Shown one piece after another: positions 27,001 to 34,232 of a stretch of 64,000 nt of DNA. The notes beneath the pieces are model-generated. The model saw nothing but the letters and a program-made list of their open reading frames with translations. It made no database searches and had not been told where the DNA came from. A program made the position numbers and the translations under genes. The stretch's first letter is position 1; every line of letters begins with the position of its first letter. This DNA comes from Streptomyces spinosisporus (GTDB lineage: Bacteria; Actinomycetota; Actinomycetes; Streptomycetales; Streptomycetaceae), in contig NZ_JALDAX010000003.1 in assembly GCF_022698145.1 (NCBI RefSeq), positions 186,001 through 250,000 of the forward strand, in the 5' to 3' direction.

Positions 27001-27718
27001 GCTCGTCACCTACCGCGGCGGCTCGCACCGGACGCTGAACTGGTTCAGGCCCGTCTGGCACCCGTGGCTGGGCACCGGGCTCGGCTGGGGACAGCAGCGC
27101 AACGGGAACCAGCTGCGGTTCAACACCCCCGGCTGGGGCGACTCCGGGCCCGACCACACCGGCTTCGGTGACGTCTGGAGCACGGAGGCCGGCATGTCCC
27201 AGACCACGGAGGTGTACCGGGACGGAACCCTCGTCGACCGGAGCACCGACTCCGGCGCGTACGACTGGGAGGCACCCGCCGACGAGCACACCTACAAGGT
27301 CGTCACCGACACCGCGCTCGACGCGGACCGCTGGCGGCTGTCCACCCAGGGGCACTCCGAGTGGACCTTCCGGTCCGCGGCCACCCCCGACGACCGGTGG
27401 ACCTTCCTGCCCCTGATCAACCTCGGCTTCGACGTCGGCACCGACCTCGCGGGCGACGTACGGGGCGGGAAGCGGCTGCCGGTGCGGGTCTTCGCCGAGT
27501 ACGTCAAGGGCGCACCGGACACCGGAACGATCGACGACCCTGTGCTGCAGGTGTCCTACGACGACGGGGCGTCATGGCGGTCGGTGCGGCTGAAGGACGG
27601 CCACGGCACGCTGAACGTGCCGCGCGACGCCTCCTACGTCTCCCTGCGCGCCTCGGCCGCCGACGACCGCGGCGGCTCGGTGACGCAGGAGATCATCCGG
27701 GCGGTGGGGGTGAAATAG
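24095..27718 (+). CDS. secreted subtilisin-like serine protease (S8) with large C-terminal region
   Basis: This 1207-residue exported protease carries a signal peptide (SRGPGRRRATLLSAGLVIA then LLPAG, cleavage near AAAVA) and a propeptide of about 150 residues. The S8 catalytic domain has D220 in VAVLDSGVD, H252 in NGHGTHVTS, oxyanion N350 in AAGNTGAP and S425 in GTSMATPHVAG. A PA-like insertion or appended domain lies at about 770-862. The last 300 residues are beta-rich and hold no family I can name. Such large S8 enzymes in Streptomyces are extracellular nutritional or developmental proteases. The ATG at 24095 has GAGAGG upstream. The 3' end overlaps the convergent carboxyltransferase gene by 26 bases. 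Confidence 0.92.
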   Translation: MSRGPGRRRATLLSAGLVIALLPAGTAAAVAPERAAPDPAATRTATHTVTLVTGDKVTVTDLGHGRRTVDVTRPRGASGAVRTRTANGEISVVPDEALPYLRAGTLDQRLFDVGELIRQGLGDGKTGELPLIVTYDKGAKVATPRDVVRTRTLASVRGAAVEADKGRGFWRAFTAQDGIDKVWLDGRVSADMAESNAQIGTRAAWDAGLTGKGVTVAVLDSGVDTSHPDLAQRVSATKSFIEGEDVADRNGHGTHVTSTVGGSGAASDGKEKGVAPEATLAVGKVLDDQGSGSESQIIAGMEWAARDVHARVVSMSLGSTEPSDGTDPMARAVDTLSKETGALFVVAAGNTGAPSSIGSPGAADAALTVGAVDAADQAAYFTSAGPRLGDNALKPDVSAPGVDILAARSRLTEGEGYYTSMSGTSMATPHVAGVAALLAQEHPDWTGARLKDALMSTSARLDASAYVLGAGRVSVPDAVKADVTATGSADLGFYSWPYEANKPVTRTVTYANSSGTDVELSLSVEGAPEGVATLADTTLTVPAHGTASTTVTGDGAKAAVGNTSGQIVASVAGTPVAHTVFGLVKEEERYTLTVHVKDRAGAATAADLVVQKLAEGVDPAPAHVGDTGTLKLRLQPGTYSLTSFLDVHGSHGADSLGLGFLAAPEIDLDRDREVTLDGRQLREIGAEVPRRTETRQLLMEYDRAANGSDLFDAVQVPLTYDSIFAAPTGRVTQGGFEYRTVWRLGKPLLDVKGIGEAVVQSGGTLLKGRTRLPLVDVGTGEFDGAALSGVRGKAVLATLADGADPVALAQAAQDAGAKALFVTDATAGRLTAWWGNDDNSDRPLQIATVNTADAARLRAAGRVDMTGTRNSPYVYDLSEGHRGAVPDHDLTYEPRGRELATLHTKFHATKPVDGGEFRYSLTDSFPVGLGFRERIDYPAERTDYVSTGPGQLWHESVTAANGALEERSGLVTYRGGSHRTLNWFRPVWHPWLGTGLGWGQQRNGNQLRFNTPGWGDSGPDHTGFGDVWSTEAGMSQTTEVYRDGTLVDRSTDSGAYDWEAPADEHTYKVVTDTALDADRWRLSTQGHSEWTFRSAATPDDRWTFLPLINLGFDVGTDLAGDVRGGKRLPVRVFAEYVKGAPDTGTIDDPVLQVSYDDGASWRSVRLKDGHGTLNVPRDASYVSLRASAADDRGGSVTQEIIRAVGVK

Positions 27719-29084
27719 GCGGTGAGGGTGGCACGGGCGGTCGGGGCGGAACAGGTCGTACGACGCCACGGACGACCCCCAGCTCCACCAGGTCCTGCGG
27801 ACGGATGCGCAGTTCGTCCGCCGTGTCCTCGACCCGGGTGGGCGGCCGCTTGAGGATGGCGGCCGCCATTTCCGGGGCGATGACGGAGAAGTAACTGTCC
27901 GGCGTGGCATAGGTGTTGCCGGGAGCGGCGAGCGCCAGTGCCCCGCCGGACCCGCCCTCGCCGACGACGAGGGTGGTGACCGGGGTGCGGGCGGCCGCCA
28001 CCGCGCCGAACACCTCCGCGATCGCGGCGCCGGCGCCCTGCCGCTCCGCCTCCGCGTCGTTGGCCGCGCCCGGTGTGTCCACCAGCGTCAGCACCGGGAT
28101 GCCGAGCCGGTCGGCGAGCCGGATCAGCCGGGCGGCGGCGCGGTAGCCGGCGGGCCGGGTCGCGGTCCCGGTCTGGGCGGCGTAGGCGACGGTGCGGCCC
28201 TCGTGCTCGCCGAAGCCGCAGAGCATGCCGTCGGGGTCGGTGCCGCCGCAGCGGTCACCGGAGATCGCCGTACGACGGGTGAAGTAGGCGTCCAAGTAGG
28301 CCTGGGCCCGCGGGCGTTCGGGGGAGCGGGCCCGCTGGACCGCTTGCCAGCCGGTGGCGGGCAGGTCGCCCGCGCCGAGGGCCGCGGGGACGGGCGCCCC
28401 GGCCGCCGGTGAGGTCAGCAGCCGTAGCCAGGTCCCCAGCGTGGTGCGCAGTTCGGCCGTCTCCACCACCGCGTCCGCGGACCCGGCCGCGACCTGTGCC
28501 TCGGCCGTGTACGCCGTAGGGTCCGCGTCCGGCGGCCGGACCCGGGAGCCCGCGAAGCCGACCTGGGCGCCGGGCAGCGCGAGGATCACGTCGGCCCCCG
28601 CGCCGAGCGTGGCCCAGCCGCCGCCCGTCGTCGGGTCCCGCACCACCGCGATCTGTGGCAGCCCGGCCTCCCGGGTGAGCGCCGACTGCCGTGCCACGCG
28701 CTGGAGTTGGGTCAGCGCGAGCATGCCCTCCTGCATCCGGCTGCCACCGGTGGCGACCAGCGGGACGACCGGCAGACGGTGTTCGCGGGCATGGATGTAC
28801 GCCGACTCCAGCCGGTCGCCGGTGCGTTCGCCGAGCGAGCCGCCGAGGAAGCCGAACTCGAAGGCGATCAGCACGGCCGGGGTGCCCGCGACGCTCGCGG
28901 TGCCGCACACCACGGACTCCTGTTCGCCGGTCCGTTCGGCGGCGCGGGCGCGGGAGGCGTCGTAGCCCTGCCAGCCGAGGGGCCCGTCGGGCTCGGACTT
29001 CCGTTCCGGGTACGGGAGTTCGCGGAAGGTATCCTCGTCGGCGACGAGGGCGAGGAACGCGCGGGCCGAGAGGCGGTCAGTCAC
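27693..29084 (-). CDS. acyl-CoA carboxyltransferase-family protein of the malonate module
   Basis: This is a 463-residue protein made of two crotonase-fold halves, as in the carboxyltransferase subunits of acetyl- and propionyl-CoA carboxylase or malonate decarboxylase. The N half has VAGTPAVLIAFEFGFLGGS and VATGGSRMQEGMLAL. The C half has GIPVLTLVDTPGA and VVGEGGSGGALALA. It starts inside matB (8-base overlap) and shares its strand and operon, so it probably acts on malonyl-CoA or a related acyl-CoA. The C-terminal tail is proline-rich (PVPPRPPVPPSPP). No biotin carboxylase or biotin carrier gene is nearby. The exact reaction is not established from sequence. Confidence 0.82.
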   Translation of the reverse strand: MTDRLSARAFLALVADEDTFRELPYPERKSEPDGPLGWQGYDASRARAAERTGEQESVVCGTASVAGTPAVLIAFEFGFLGGSLGERTGDRLESAYIHAREHRLPVVPLVATGGSRMQEGMLALTQLQRVARQSALTREAGLPQIAVVRDPTTGGGWATLGAGADVILALPGAQVGFAGSRVRPPDADPTAYTAEAQVAAGSADAVVETAELRTTLGTWLRLLTSPAAGAPVPAALGAGDLPATGWQAVQRARSPERPRAQAYLDAYFTRRTAISGDRCGGTDPDGMLCGFGEHEGRTVAYAAQTGTATRPAGYRAAARLIRLADRLGIPVLTLVDTPGAANDAEAERQGAGAAIAEVFGAVAAARTPVTTLVVGEGGSGGALALAAPGNTYATPDSYFSVIAPEMAAAILKRPPTRVEDTADELRIRPQDLVELGVVRGVVRPVPPRPPVPPSPPISPPPPG

Positions 29085-30543
29085 GGGTCAGCGCCCGCTT
29101 CATGATCTTCCCCATGTCGTTGCGGGGGAGCGCGGTCAGATGGTGCACGACGCGGGGCCGCTTGTGCGGGGCGAGGCGGCGGGCGACATGGTCCGCCAAC
29201 TCCTCGACGCCGGGCGGGGAGTCCGGGTCCGCCGGGACGACCCAGGCCACGATCCGCTCGCCCAGGTCGGCGTCCGGCTCCCCGGTCACCGCCGCCTCCC
29301 GCACCGCCGGATGCTCCAGCAGGGCGTTCTCGATCTCACCGGCCCCGATCTTGTAACCCCCGCTCTTGATCAGGTCGGTGGCCTTGCGGCCGACGATACG
29401 GACATAGCCGTCCGGGTCACGGACCGCCATGTCGCCGGTGCGGAACCAGCCGTCCGCGGTGAACGCGTCCCGCGTGGCGTCGGGCCGGTTCAGATAGCCG
29501 GTGAACAGATTGGGGCCGCGCACCTGGATCTCGCCCACCGTCTCGCCGTCGTACGCGGCGACGGCCGACCCGTCCTCCTCCACGAGCCGCAGCTCGACGC
29601 CGGGCAGCGGGACGCCGACCGTCCCCGCGCGCGCCTCACCGTCGGCCCGCACGCTGGTGTTCATCAGCGTCTCCGTCATGCCATACCGCTCGACGACCCG
29701 CCGCCCGGTCGCGGCCGCGATCCGCTCGTGGTCGTGCACGGGCAGGGCCGCGGAGCCGGAGACCAGCAGCCGGGCCCCGCCGAGCGCCTTGGCCAACTCC
29801 GGTTCCGCCGGGAGCGCCTCGGCGATGCGGTGGTACATCGTCGGGACGCCGAAGAGCATGGTCGCGCCGTCGTTCAGCTCGCGCGCCACGCCCTGCGTGG
29901 TGAACCGGCCCAGATGCCGCACGGAGCCGCCGCGCCGGAGCGGGCCCAGGATGCCGAGGACCAGGCCGTGCACATGGAACAGCGGCAGCCCGTGCACCAG
30001 CACGTCGTCGCCGGTCCACTGCCAGGCGTCCGCGAGCGCGTCCAGGGTGGTGGCGACGGCGCGGCGGGGGATGACGGCGCCCTTGGGCGGGCCGGTGGTG
30101 CCGGAGGTGTAGACGATCAGGGCGGGGTCCTCGTCGCCGGCGGAGGCATCGGGCGTGGTGGGGGCGGCGGGTGCGGCGCTCGTCGTGCCGTGCACCTCGA
30201 TGTCGATGCGCGGCAAGTCCCGTACGGGAGCGGGCAGTTCGGCACCCGGCGCCGCCAGCACCGCGGACGGCGCGCTGTCCGACAGGATGTGCCCGAGCTC
30301 CTTCTCGCCCGACTTCGGGTTGAGCGGCACCGCGGCGACCCCGGCCTCCAGCGCCGCCACGACGGCCACCGCGGTCTCCAGCTCCACGGTCGCCCAGACG
30401 GCGACTCTTCCGCTGCCCGGGATCCGGTCCGCCAGGGCGCCGGTCGCGGCGGCGAGCTCCGCGTACGTCAGGGACCGGTCGCCGAACCGCAGGGCGGGGC
30501 GCCGGGCCGGGCCGCCGGTCAGGGCAGGGAAGAGAGAGGACAC
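29077..30543 (-). CDS. matB: malonyl-CoA / methylmalonyl-CoA synthetase MatB
   Basis: This 488-residue member of the ANL adenylating superfamily activates malonate (and methylmalonate) to the CoA thioester using ATP. The sequence is strikingly close to what I know of S. coelicolor MatB: LIVYTSGTTGPPKGAVIPRR P-loop, LPLFHVHGLVLGILGP, RYGMTETLMNTSVRADG and the C-terminal RNDMGKIMKRAL with the catalytic Lys. It supplies extender units for fatty acid or polyketide synthesis from free malonate. It sits between a MatC-type permease and the carboxyltransferase gene on the same strand. An 84-base gap to matC holds a 10-bp tandem repeat. Confidence 0.95.
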   Translation of the reverse strand: MSSLFPALTGGPARRPALRFGDRSLTYAELAAATGALADRIPGSGRVAVWATVELETAVAVVAALEAGVAAVPLNPKSGEKELGHILSDSAPSAVLAAPGAELPAPVRDLPRIDIEVHGTTSAAPAAPTTPDASAGDEDPALIVYTSGTTGPPKGAVIPRRAVATTLDALADAWQWTGDDVLVHGLPLFHVHGLVLGILGPLRRGGSVRHLGRFTTQGVARELNDGATMLFGVPTMYHRIAEALPAEPELAKALGGARLLVSGSAALPVHDHERIAAATGRRVVERYGMTETLMNTSVRADGEARAGTVGVPLPGVELRLVEEDGSAVAAYDGETVGEIQVRGPNLFTGYLNRPDATRDAFTADGWFRTGDMAVRDPDGYVRIVGRKATDLIKSGGYKIGAGEIENALLEHPAVREAAVTGEPDADLGERIVAWVVPADPDSPPGVEELADHVARRLAPHKRPRVVHHLTALPRNDMGKIMKRALTRD

Positions 30544-30560
30544 GCGTCGTACTCCTTAGC

Positions 30561-30600
30561 TGTTCCTTGGTGTTCCTTGGTGTTCCGTGGTGTTCCTTGG
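30561..30600 (-). repeat. 10-bp tandem repeat, four copies (TGTTCCTTGG)
   Basis: Four head-to-tail copies of TGTTCCTTGG lie here; the third has one change (TGTTCCGTGG). They fill about half of the 84-base gap between matC and matB. A similar unit appears at 10106-10125. Confidence 0.9.
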
Positions 30601-30627
30601 CTGTTCGACGGTTGCCGCCCGTCGGTC

Positions 30628-32028
30628 CTACCCGAAGCCGGGCACGACCATCACCAGCCACACCACCGCGGGCACCGCTGCCACCACGATCCCTCCATAG
30701 ACCATCAACTGCCTCAAGAAACGCTCGCGGTCCACGTCCGGTGCCGCGGCCAGGACGAGCGCGCCGTTCGTCGAGAACGGGCTCACGTCCACCACGGTCG
30801 CCGACACCGCGAGCGCCGCCACCATCCCTACGGCCCCGATCTCGCCCTGCGCGAGGAACGGCACCGCCAGCGGGATCAGCGCACCCATGATCCCCACGGA
30901 GGAGGCGAACGCCGACACGATCGCGCCGATGTAGCACAGCAGGACCGCGGCCAGCAGCGGGACGCCGATGCCGCCCACGCCCTCGCCCGCCCACTTGATG
31001 GTGCCCATCTCCTCCAGCACGCCGACGTAGGTGAGGACACCGCAGATCAGCAGGACCGTCGACCAGGCGATCTGGCCGACCGCCCGCCGGCTGTCCTCGG
31101 GCCAGGCGGTGCTGAGCACGACCGCGAGCGTGATCGCCGTCAGACCCGCGTCGAGGTCCAGGGCGAGAACGGCGACGACCAGGGCGACCAGGGCGGTGAG
31201 GGTGGCGATCCGGGCCGGGGTGAGGCGGATGACGCCGGCGGTCTCGGAGTGGGTGGCGACGGCGGTGGCGGTCGGCGAGGCTACGGTGCCAGTTCCCGTG
31301 CCCGTGCCGGTGCCGGTTCCCGTGCCGGTTCCCGTGTCCGTGCCGGTGTTGGTCTCGGGGGCGCCGGGCGCGTCCTCCGCGGCCCTGCTCCCGGTCGCCT
31401 CCTCCGGCGCGACCGCCCCCTGCTTCCACAGCTTGAGGCCGCCGAACAGGACGAACACCACGGCCGCGATGACCAGGTTGGTGAACAGTGAGGCGAGGAA
31501 GAGGGCGATCTCGTTGCCGGGCAGCTTCTCGCGCTCGACGATGCCGTTGACGATCGTGCCGTAGATGCTGATCGGCGAGAAGCCGCCCGCCTGGGCGCCG
31601 TGCACCACCATCACGCCCATCAGCAGCGGGCTGATGCCGTGCCGGACGGCGAAGCTCAGGGCGATCGGTGCGACGATCGCCACCGCGGCCGGGCTGACCG
31701 CCCCGATCGCGGTGAGCGCGCCGGTGAGGGCGAACATCACCCACGGGATCAGCGCCACCCGCCCGCGCACCAGCCGGATCGAGGCCTGCACCAGCCAGTC
31801 CGTGGTGCCGTTGGCCCGGGCGATCGCGAACAGATAGGTGACGCCGACCAGGACGACGAACAGATCGCCCGGGAAGCCGGCGAAGATGCCGTCCGCGTCG
31901 AGGTCGGCGACGAGCTCACCGACGCCGAAGGCGGCGGCGAAGGCGAGCGCGCCCATGTTCACGGAGCGGGTGGTGGCGATGACGAACACCACCACGAGGA
32001 CAAGGATCGAAATGAGTTCGGAGGACAT
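30628..32028 (-). CDS. matC: MatC-type dicarboxylate (malonate) transporter
   Basis: This is a 466-residue inner-membrane carrier of the ion transporter superfamily. At least ten hydrophobic segments are visible, starting MSSELISILVLVVVFVIATT. The N-terminal half matches the MatC N-domain pattern (AFAAAFGVGELV, AIGAVSPAAVAIVAPIALSF). A central cytoplasmic loop (about residues 210-255) carries a Thr-Gly dipeptide repeat. The C half has SAFASSVGIMGALIPLAVPF and SPFSTNGALVLAAAP. It should import malonate for MatB, encoded next on the same strand. The ATG at 32028 has GGGAG six bases upstream. Expression is probably controlled by the divergent GntR regulator. Confidence 0.87.
   Translation of the reverse strand: MSSELISILVLVVVFVIATTRSVNMGALAFAAAFGVGELVADLDADGIFAGFPGDLFVVLVGVTYLFAIARANGTTDWLVQASIRLVRGRVALIPWVMFALTGALTAIGAVSPAAVAIVAPIALSFAVRHGISPLLMGVMVVHGAQAGGFSPISIYGTIVNGIVEREKLPGNEIALFLASLFTNLVIAAVVFVLFGGLKLWKQGAVAPEEATGSRAAEDAPGAPETNTGTDTGTGTGTGTGTGTGTGTVASPTATAVATHSETAGVIRLTPARIATLTALVALVVAVLALDLDAGLTAITLAVVLSTAWPEDSRRAVGQIAWSTVLLICGVLTYVGVLEEMGTIKWAGEGVGGIGVPLLAAVLLCYIGAIVSAFASSVGIMGALIPLAVPFLAQGEIGAVGMVAALAVSATVVDVSPFSTNGALVLAAAPDVDRERFLRQLMVYGGIVVAAVPAVVWLVMVVPGFG
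31284..31352 (-). repeat. in-frame Thr-Gly coding repeat inside matC
   Basis: A run of six-base units of the GTGCCG/GTTCCC type encodes about ten Thr-Gly pairs in a cytoplasmic loop of the transporter. The unit length keeps the frame, so copy number could vary between strains without breaking the gene. Confidence 0.85.
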
Positions 32029-32094
32029 ACGGGCTCCCGTCGTTGGGTCCCTGTCGAGCGGTCGGGGAGTGGGGGGGCGGAGCATATGCCCGAG

Positions 32095-32113
32095 TGGTCA
32101 ATTGGCTGAACCA
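32095..32113. promoter_or_regulatory. candidate GntR/FadR-type operator 1 (matC side)
   Basis: TGGTCAATTGGCTGAACCA contains the FadR-like core TGGCTGAACCA (TGG-N5-CCA). It lies 67 bases upstream of the matC start. A second site, inverted, matches at 15 of 19 positions. Confidence 0.65.
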
Positions 32114-32191
32114 CTTCAGATGCGGGTTCGGGGTGTTGGCTGGTTAGCGTGCGGGCGTACGCGGGGTGCGTCAAGGGGTCGCGCAGAAAAT

Positions 32192-32210
32192 TGGTTCAGC
32201 CACTCGGCCA
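32192..32210. promoter_or_regulatory. candidate GntR/FadR-type operator 2 (regulator side)
   Basis: TGGTTCAGCCACTCGGCCA is the near-identical reverse-oriented partner of the site at 32095-32113. It lies 43 bases upstream of the regulator start, so it fits autoregulation plus control of the malonate genes. Confidence 0.65.
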
Positions 32211-32252
32211 ATCAGAGGCACGGTGTTAGTCTCCCGACGAGAGGGGGAGCCC

Positions 32253-32987
32253 GTGACCGACGCCCTGCGCCCCATGACCAAGCAGCGCCTCTACGAGCAG
32301 GTGCTCGACCGGTTGCGCCAGTACGTCACCGAGAGCGGCCTGCGGGCCGGCGACCGACTCCCGCCCGAGCGCGACCTGGCCCAGCGGCTCGGTGTCAGCC
32401 GGGCCTCGGTGAAGCAGGCGATCGTGGTCCTGGAGGTCCAGGGCCTGGTCGAGGCGCGGCACGGCGGCGGCACCTATCTGGTCCGCGACAGCCTCGACGT
32501 CGAGCCCATGGAGAAGATGGTCGAGCGCCGGCGCCGGCTGCCCGACGTGCTCGACGCCCGCGAGGCTTTGGAGACCAAGCTGGCCGAACTGGCCGCCGAG
32601 CGCCGCACCGACGAGGACCTCGACGCGATGCGGCAGGCCCTCGACCACATGGCGGGGGAGATGCGCGAGGGCGGGCACGGCGTCGAGGGGGACCGCCGGT
32701 TCCACGCGGCGGTGACCGCGGCCGCGCACAGCAGCCTGCTCGCCGAGTTCATGCGCTCCATCTCCGACCAGATCGCCGAGAGCCGCACCGAGTCCTTGCG
32801 CCAGCCCGGCCGCCCCACCCGGTCCCTGGCCCAGCACCGGGCCATCCTCGACGCCATCGCCGACCGGCGCCCCACCCGGGCGGCGGCCGCCATGCGCCGC
32901 CATGTCCGTACGGTGGCGAAGGTGCGGTTGCTGGACTGGGAGCCGGAGACCGAGCCGGAGGCGGAAGGCGAGCCCGAGGCGCCGTAG
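32253..32987 (+). CDS. GntR-family (FadR/FCD) regulator, probable malonate repressor MatR
   Basis: This 244-residue regulator has an N-terminal winged helix (LYEQVLDRLRQYVTESGLRA, then PPERDLAQRLGVSRASVKQAI and the wing ARHGGGTYLV) and a C-terminal FCD effector domain (about residues 90-230) with ligand/metal-binding histidines in RRFHAAVTAAAH, QHRAILDAI and MRRHVRTV. The GTG start follows GAGGGGGAG. It is divergent from matC-matB, with two matching operator candidates in the 224-base gap. In rhizobial mat operons the regulator MatR is of this class. By that analogy it should repress the malonate genes and be released by malonate or malonyl-CoA; this is inference. Confidence 0.88.
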   Translation: MTDALRPMTKQRLYEQVLDRLRQYVTESGLRAGDRLPPERDLAQRLGVSRASVKQAIVVLEVQGLVEARHGGGTYLVRDSLDVEPMEKMVERRRRLPDVLDAREALETKLAELAAERRTDEDLDAMRQALDHMAGEMREGGHGVEGDRRFHAAVTAAAHSSLLAEFMRSISDQIAESRTESLRQPGRPTRSLAQHRAILDAIADRRPTRAAAAMRRHVRTVAKVRLLDWEPETEPEAEGEPEAP

Positions 32988-33013
32988 GGCCCGTCGAAAA
33001 GGCACGCCCCGGG

Positions 33014-34072
33014 TCAGCCGCCCGTCTCCACCACGTCCGCCACCACGCAGCTCACGTTGTCCGGGCCGCCCGCGTCGTTCGCCTCGGCGATCAGGGTGCG
33101 GGTCGCCTCGTCGGGGCTCGCGGCAGACGTGAGGACGGTGCGGATGCGGGCGTCGGGGACGACACCGCACAGGCCGTCGGAGCACAGGAGGTAGCGGTCG
33201 CCGGGGGCCGCGTCGTGCAGGCGCAGTTCCGGCGCGGCGGTGCCGAGGGCCTTGAGGAGCAGGGTGCGTTGGGGGTGGGCGGTGGCCTCCTCCGGGGTCA
33301 GCCGGCCCTCGTCGATCATCGACTGGACCATCGTGTGGTCGTGCGTGATGCGGAACAGCGCCCCCTCGCGCAGCAGATAGGCACGGGAGTCGCCGATGTG
33401 CACCAGCGCGAGCCGGGAGCCCGTCCACAGCAGGGCCGTCAGGGTCGTGCCGTCGTCGCGCGAACCGTCCGTCGCGTCCCGTACCGCTTCGGTCGCGCCC
33501 CGTACGACGTCCTCAAGGACGTTCAGCACGTCACCGGCCGGCAGCTCCTCGGTCTCCAGGACCCGCAGCGCCTCGACCGCCGCGCTGCTCGCGGGCGCGC
33601 CCGCCGGACCGTACCCGTCGGCGACCGCGAGCAGCCGAGCGCCCGCGTAGGCCGTGTCCTGGTTGGCGGGGCGGACCCGGCCGCGGTCCGAGTGGGCGAA
33701 GTAACGCAGTTCCAGCATGGTGGTGTCCTTCCTCGGGATGTCCGTCAGGTGGTCCACGAGGAACGCGGCGAGGTCCCGCCGTGCCGCCGTCTCGGCCTCG
33801 ACCTGCCTCCAGTACGCGCGGATCTCGTGGGCAGCGTCCGCCGGAGCGAGGGCGCAGACCTCACGGATGCGGGACAGCGGCATGCCCAGCCGCCGCAGCC
33901 AGGCCACCAGCCGGGCCCGCTCCAGCTGCGCCGCCGCGTAGTAGCGGTAGCCGGAGTGCGGGTCCACATGGGCCGGGCGCAGCAGGTCCAGCTCGTCGTA
34001 CAGACGCAGCGCCTTCGGTGACAGACGGCAGGCCCGTGCGAAGGCGCCGATCGTCAGCATGTCCTTGGGCAT
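33014..34072 (-). CDS. MerR-type DNA-binding domain fused to a PP2C phosphatase
   Basis: This 352-residue protein combines two activities. Residues 1-75 are a MerR winged helix (MLTIGAFARACRLSPKALRL, then YRYYAAAQLERARLVAWLRR), followed by a helical linker of about 40 residues. About 120-350 is a PP2C Ser/Thr phosphatase: FAHSDRGRVRPANQD, VADGYG, GTTLTALLW, HIGDSRAYLLR, CSDGLCGVV and GPDNVSCVVADV. The metal-binding aspartates are all present. VADGYGPAG replaces the common VADGMGG loop. The ATG at 34072 has GGGGAGG at good spacing. It could tie dephosphorylation to transcription control, for example at a locus under Ser/Thr kinase signalling. No kinase gene is adjacent and the target is unknown. 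Confidence 0.88.
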   Translation of the reverse strand: MPKDMLTIGAFARACRLSPKALRLYDELDLLRPAHVDPHSGYRYYAAAQLERARLVAWLRRLGMPLSRIREVCALAPADAAHEIRAYWRQVEAETAARRDLAAFLVDHLTDIPRKDTTMLELRYFAHSDRGRVRPANQDTAYAGARLLAVADGYGPAGAPASSAAVEALRVLETEELPAGDVLNVLEDVVRGATEAVRDATDGSRDDGTTLTALLWTGSRLALVHIGDSRAYLLREGALFRITHDHTMVQSMIDEGRLTPEEATAHPQRTLLLKALGTAAPELRLHDAAPGDRYLLCSDGLCGVVPDARIRTVLTSAASPDEATRTLIAEANDAGGPDNVSCVVADVVETGG

Positions 34073-34177
34073 CCGGCAGTCCTCCCCGTGTTCCAGGCAC
34101 CGATGCTGGGCCTTCACCGAAGGGGAAGGTCAATTCGGTTGCCTCGGTTGCGGGCGGTCCGGTTAGCCTGCGAGGCG

Positions 34178-34215
34178 ATCCGCCGCCGTAGGACGTATCC
34201 GCCGCCGTAGGACGT
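34178..34215 (+). repeat. two perfect 19-bp tandem copies upstream of the ATP-grasp gene
   Basis: ATCCGCCGCCGTAGGACGT is repeated exactly, head to tail, and ends 17 bases before the GTG start at 34233. It lies in the probable leader and could be a recent slip duplication or a pair of binding sites. Confidence 0.9.
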
Positions 34216-34232
34216 ACGAACTGGAGACCGTC

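Noticed and set aside
23900..27355. Minus-strand open frame of more than 1100 codons opposite the subtilase
   Set aside because: It is the mirror of the S8 protease codons and has low-complexity composition. Only its last 116 codons (23543-23893) lie outside the protease and are a real gene.
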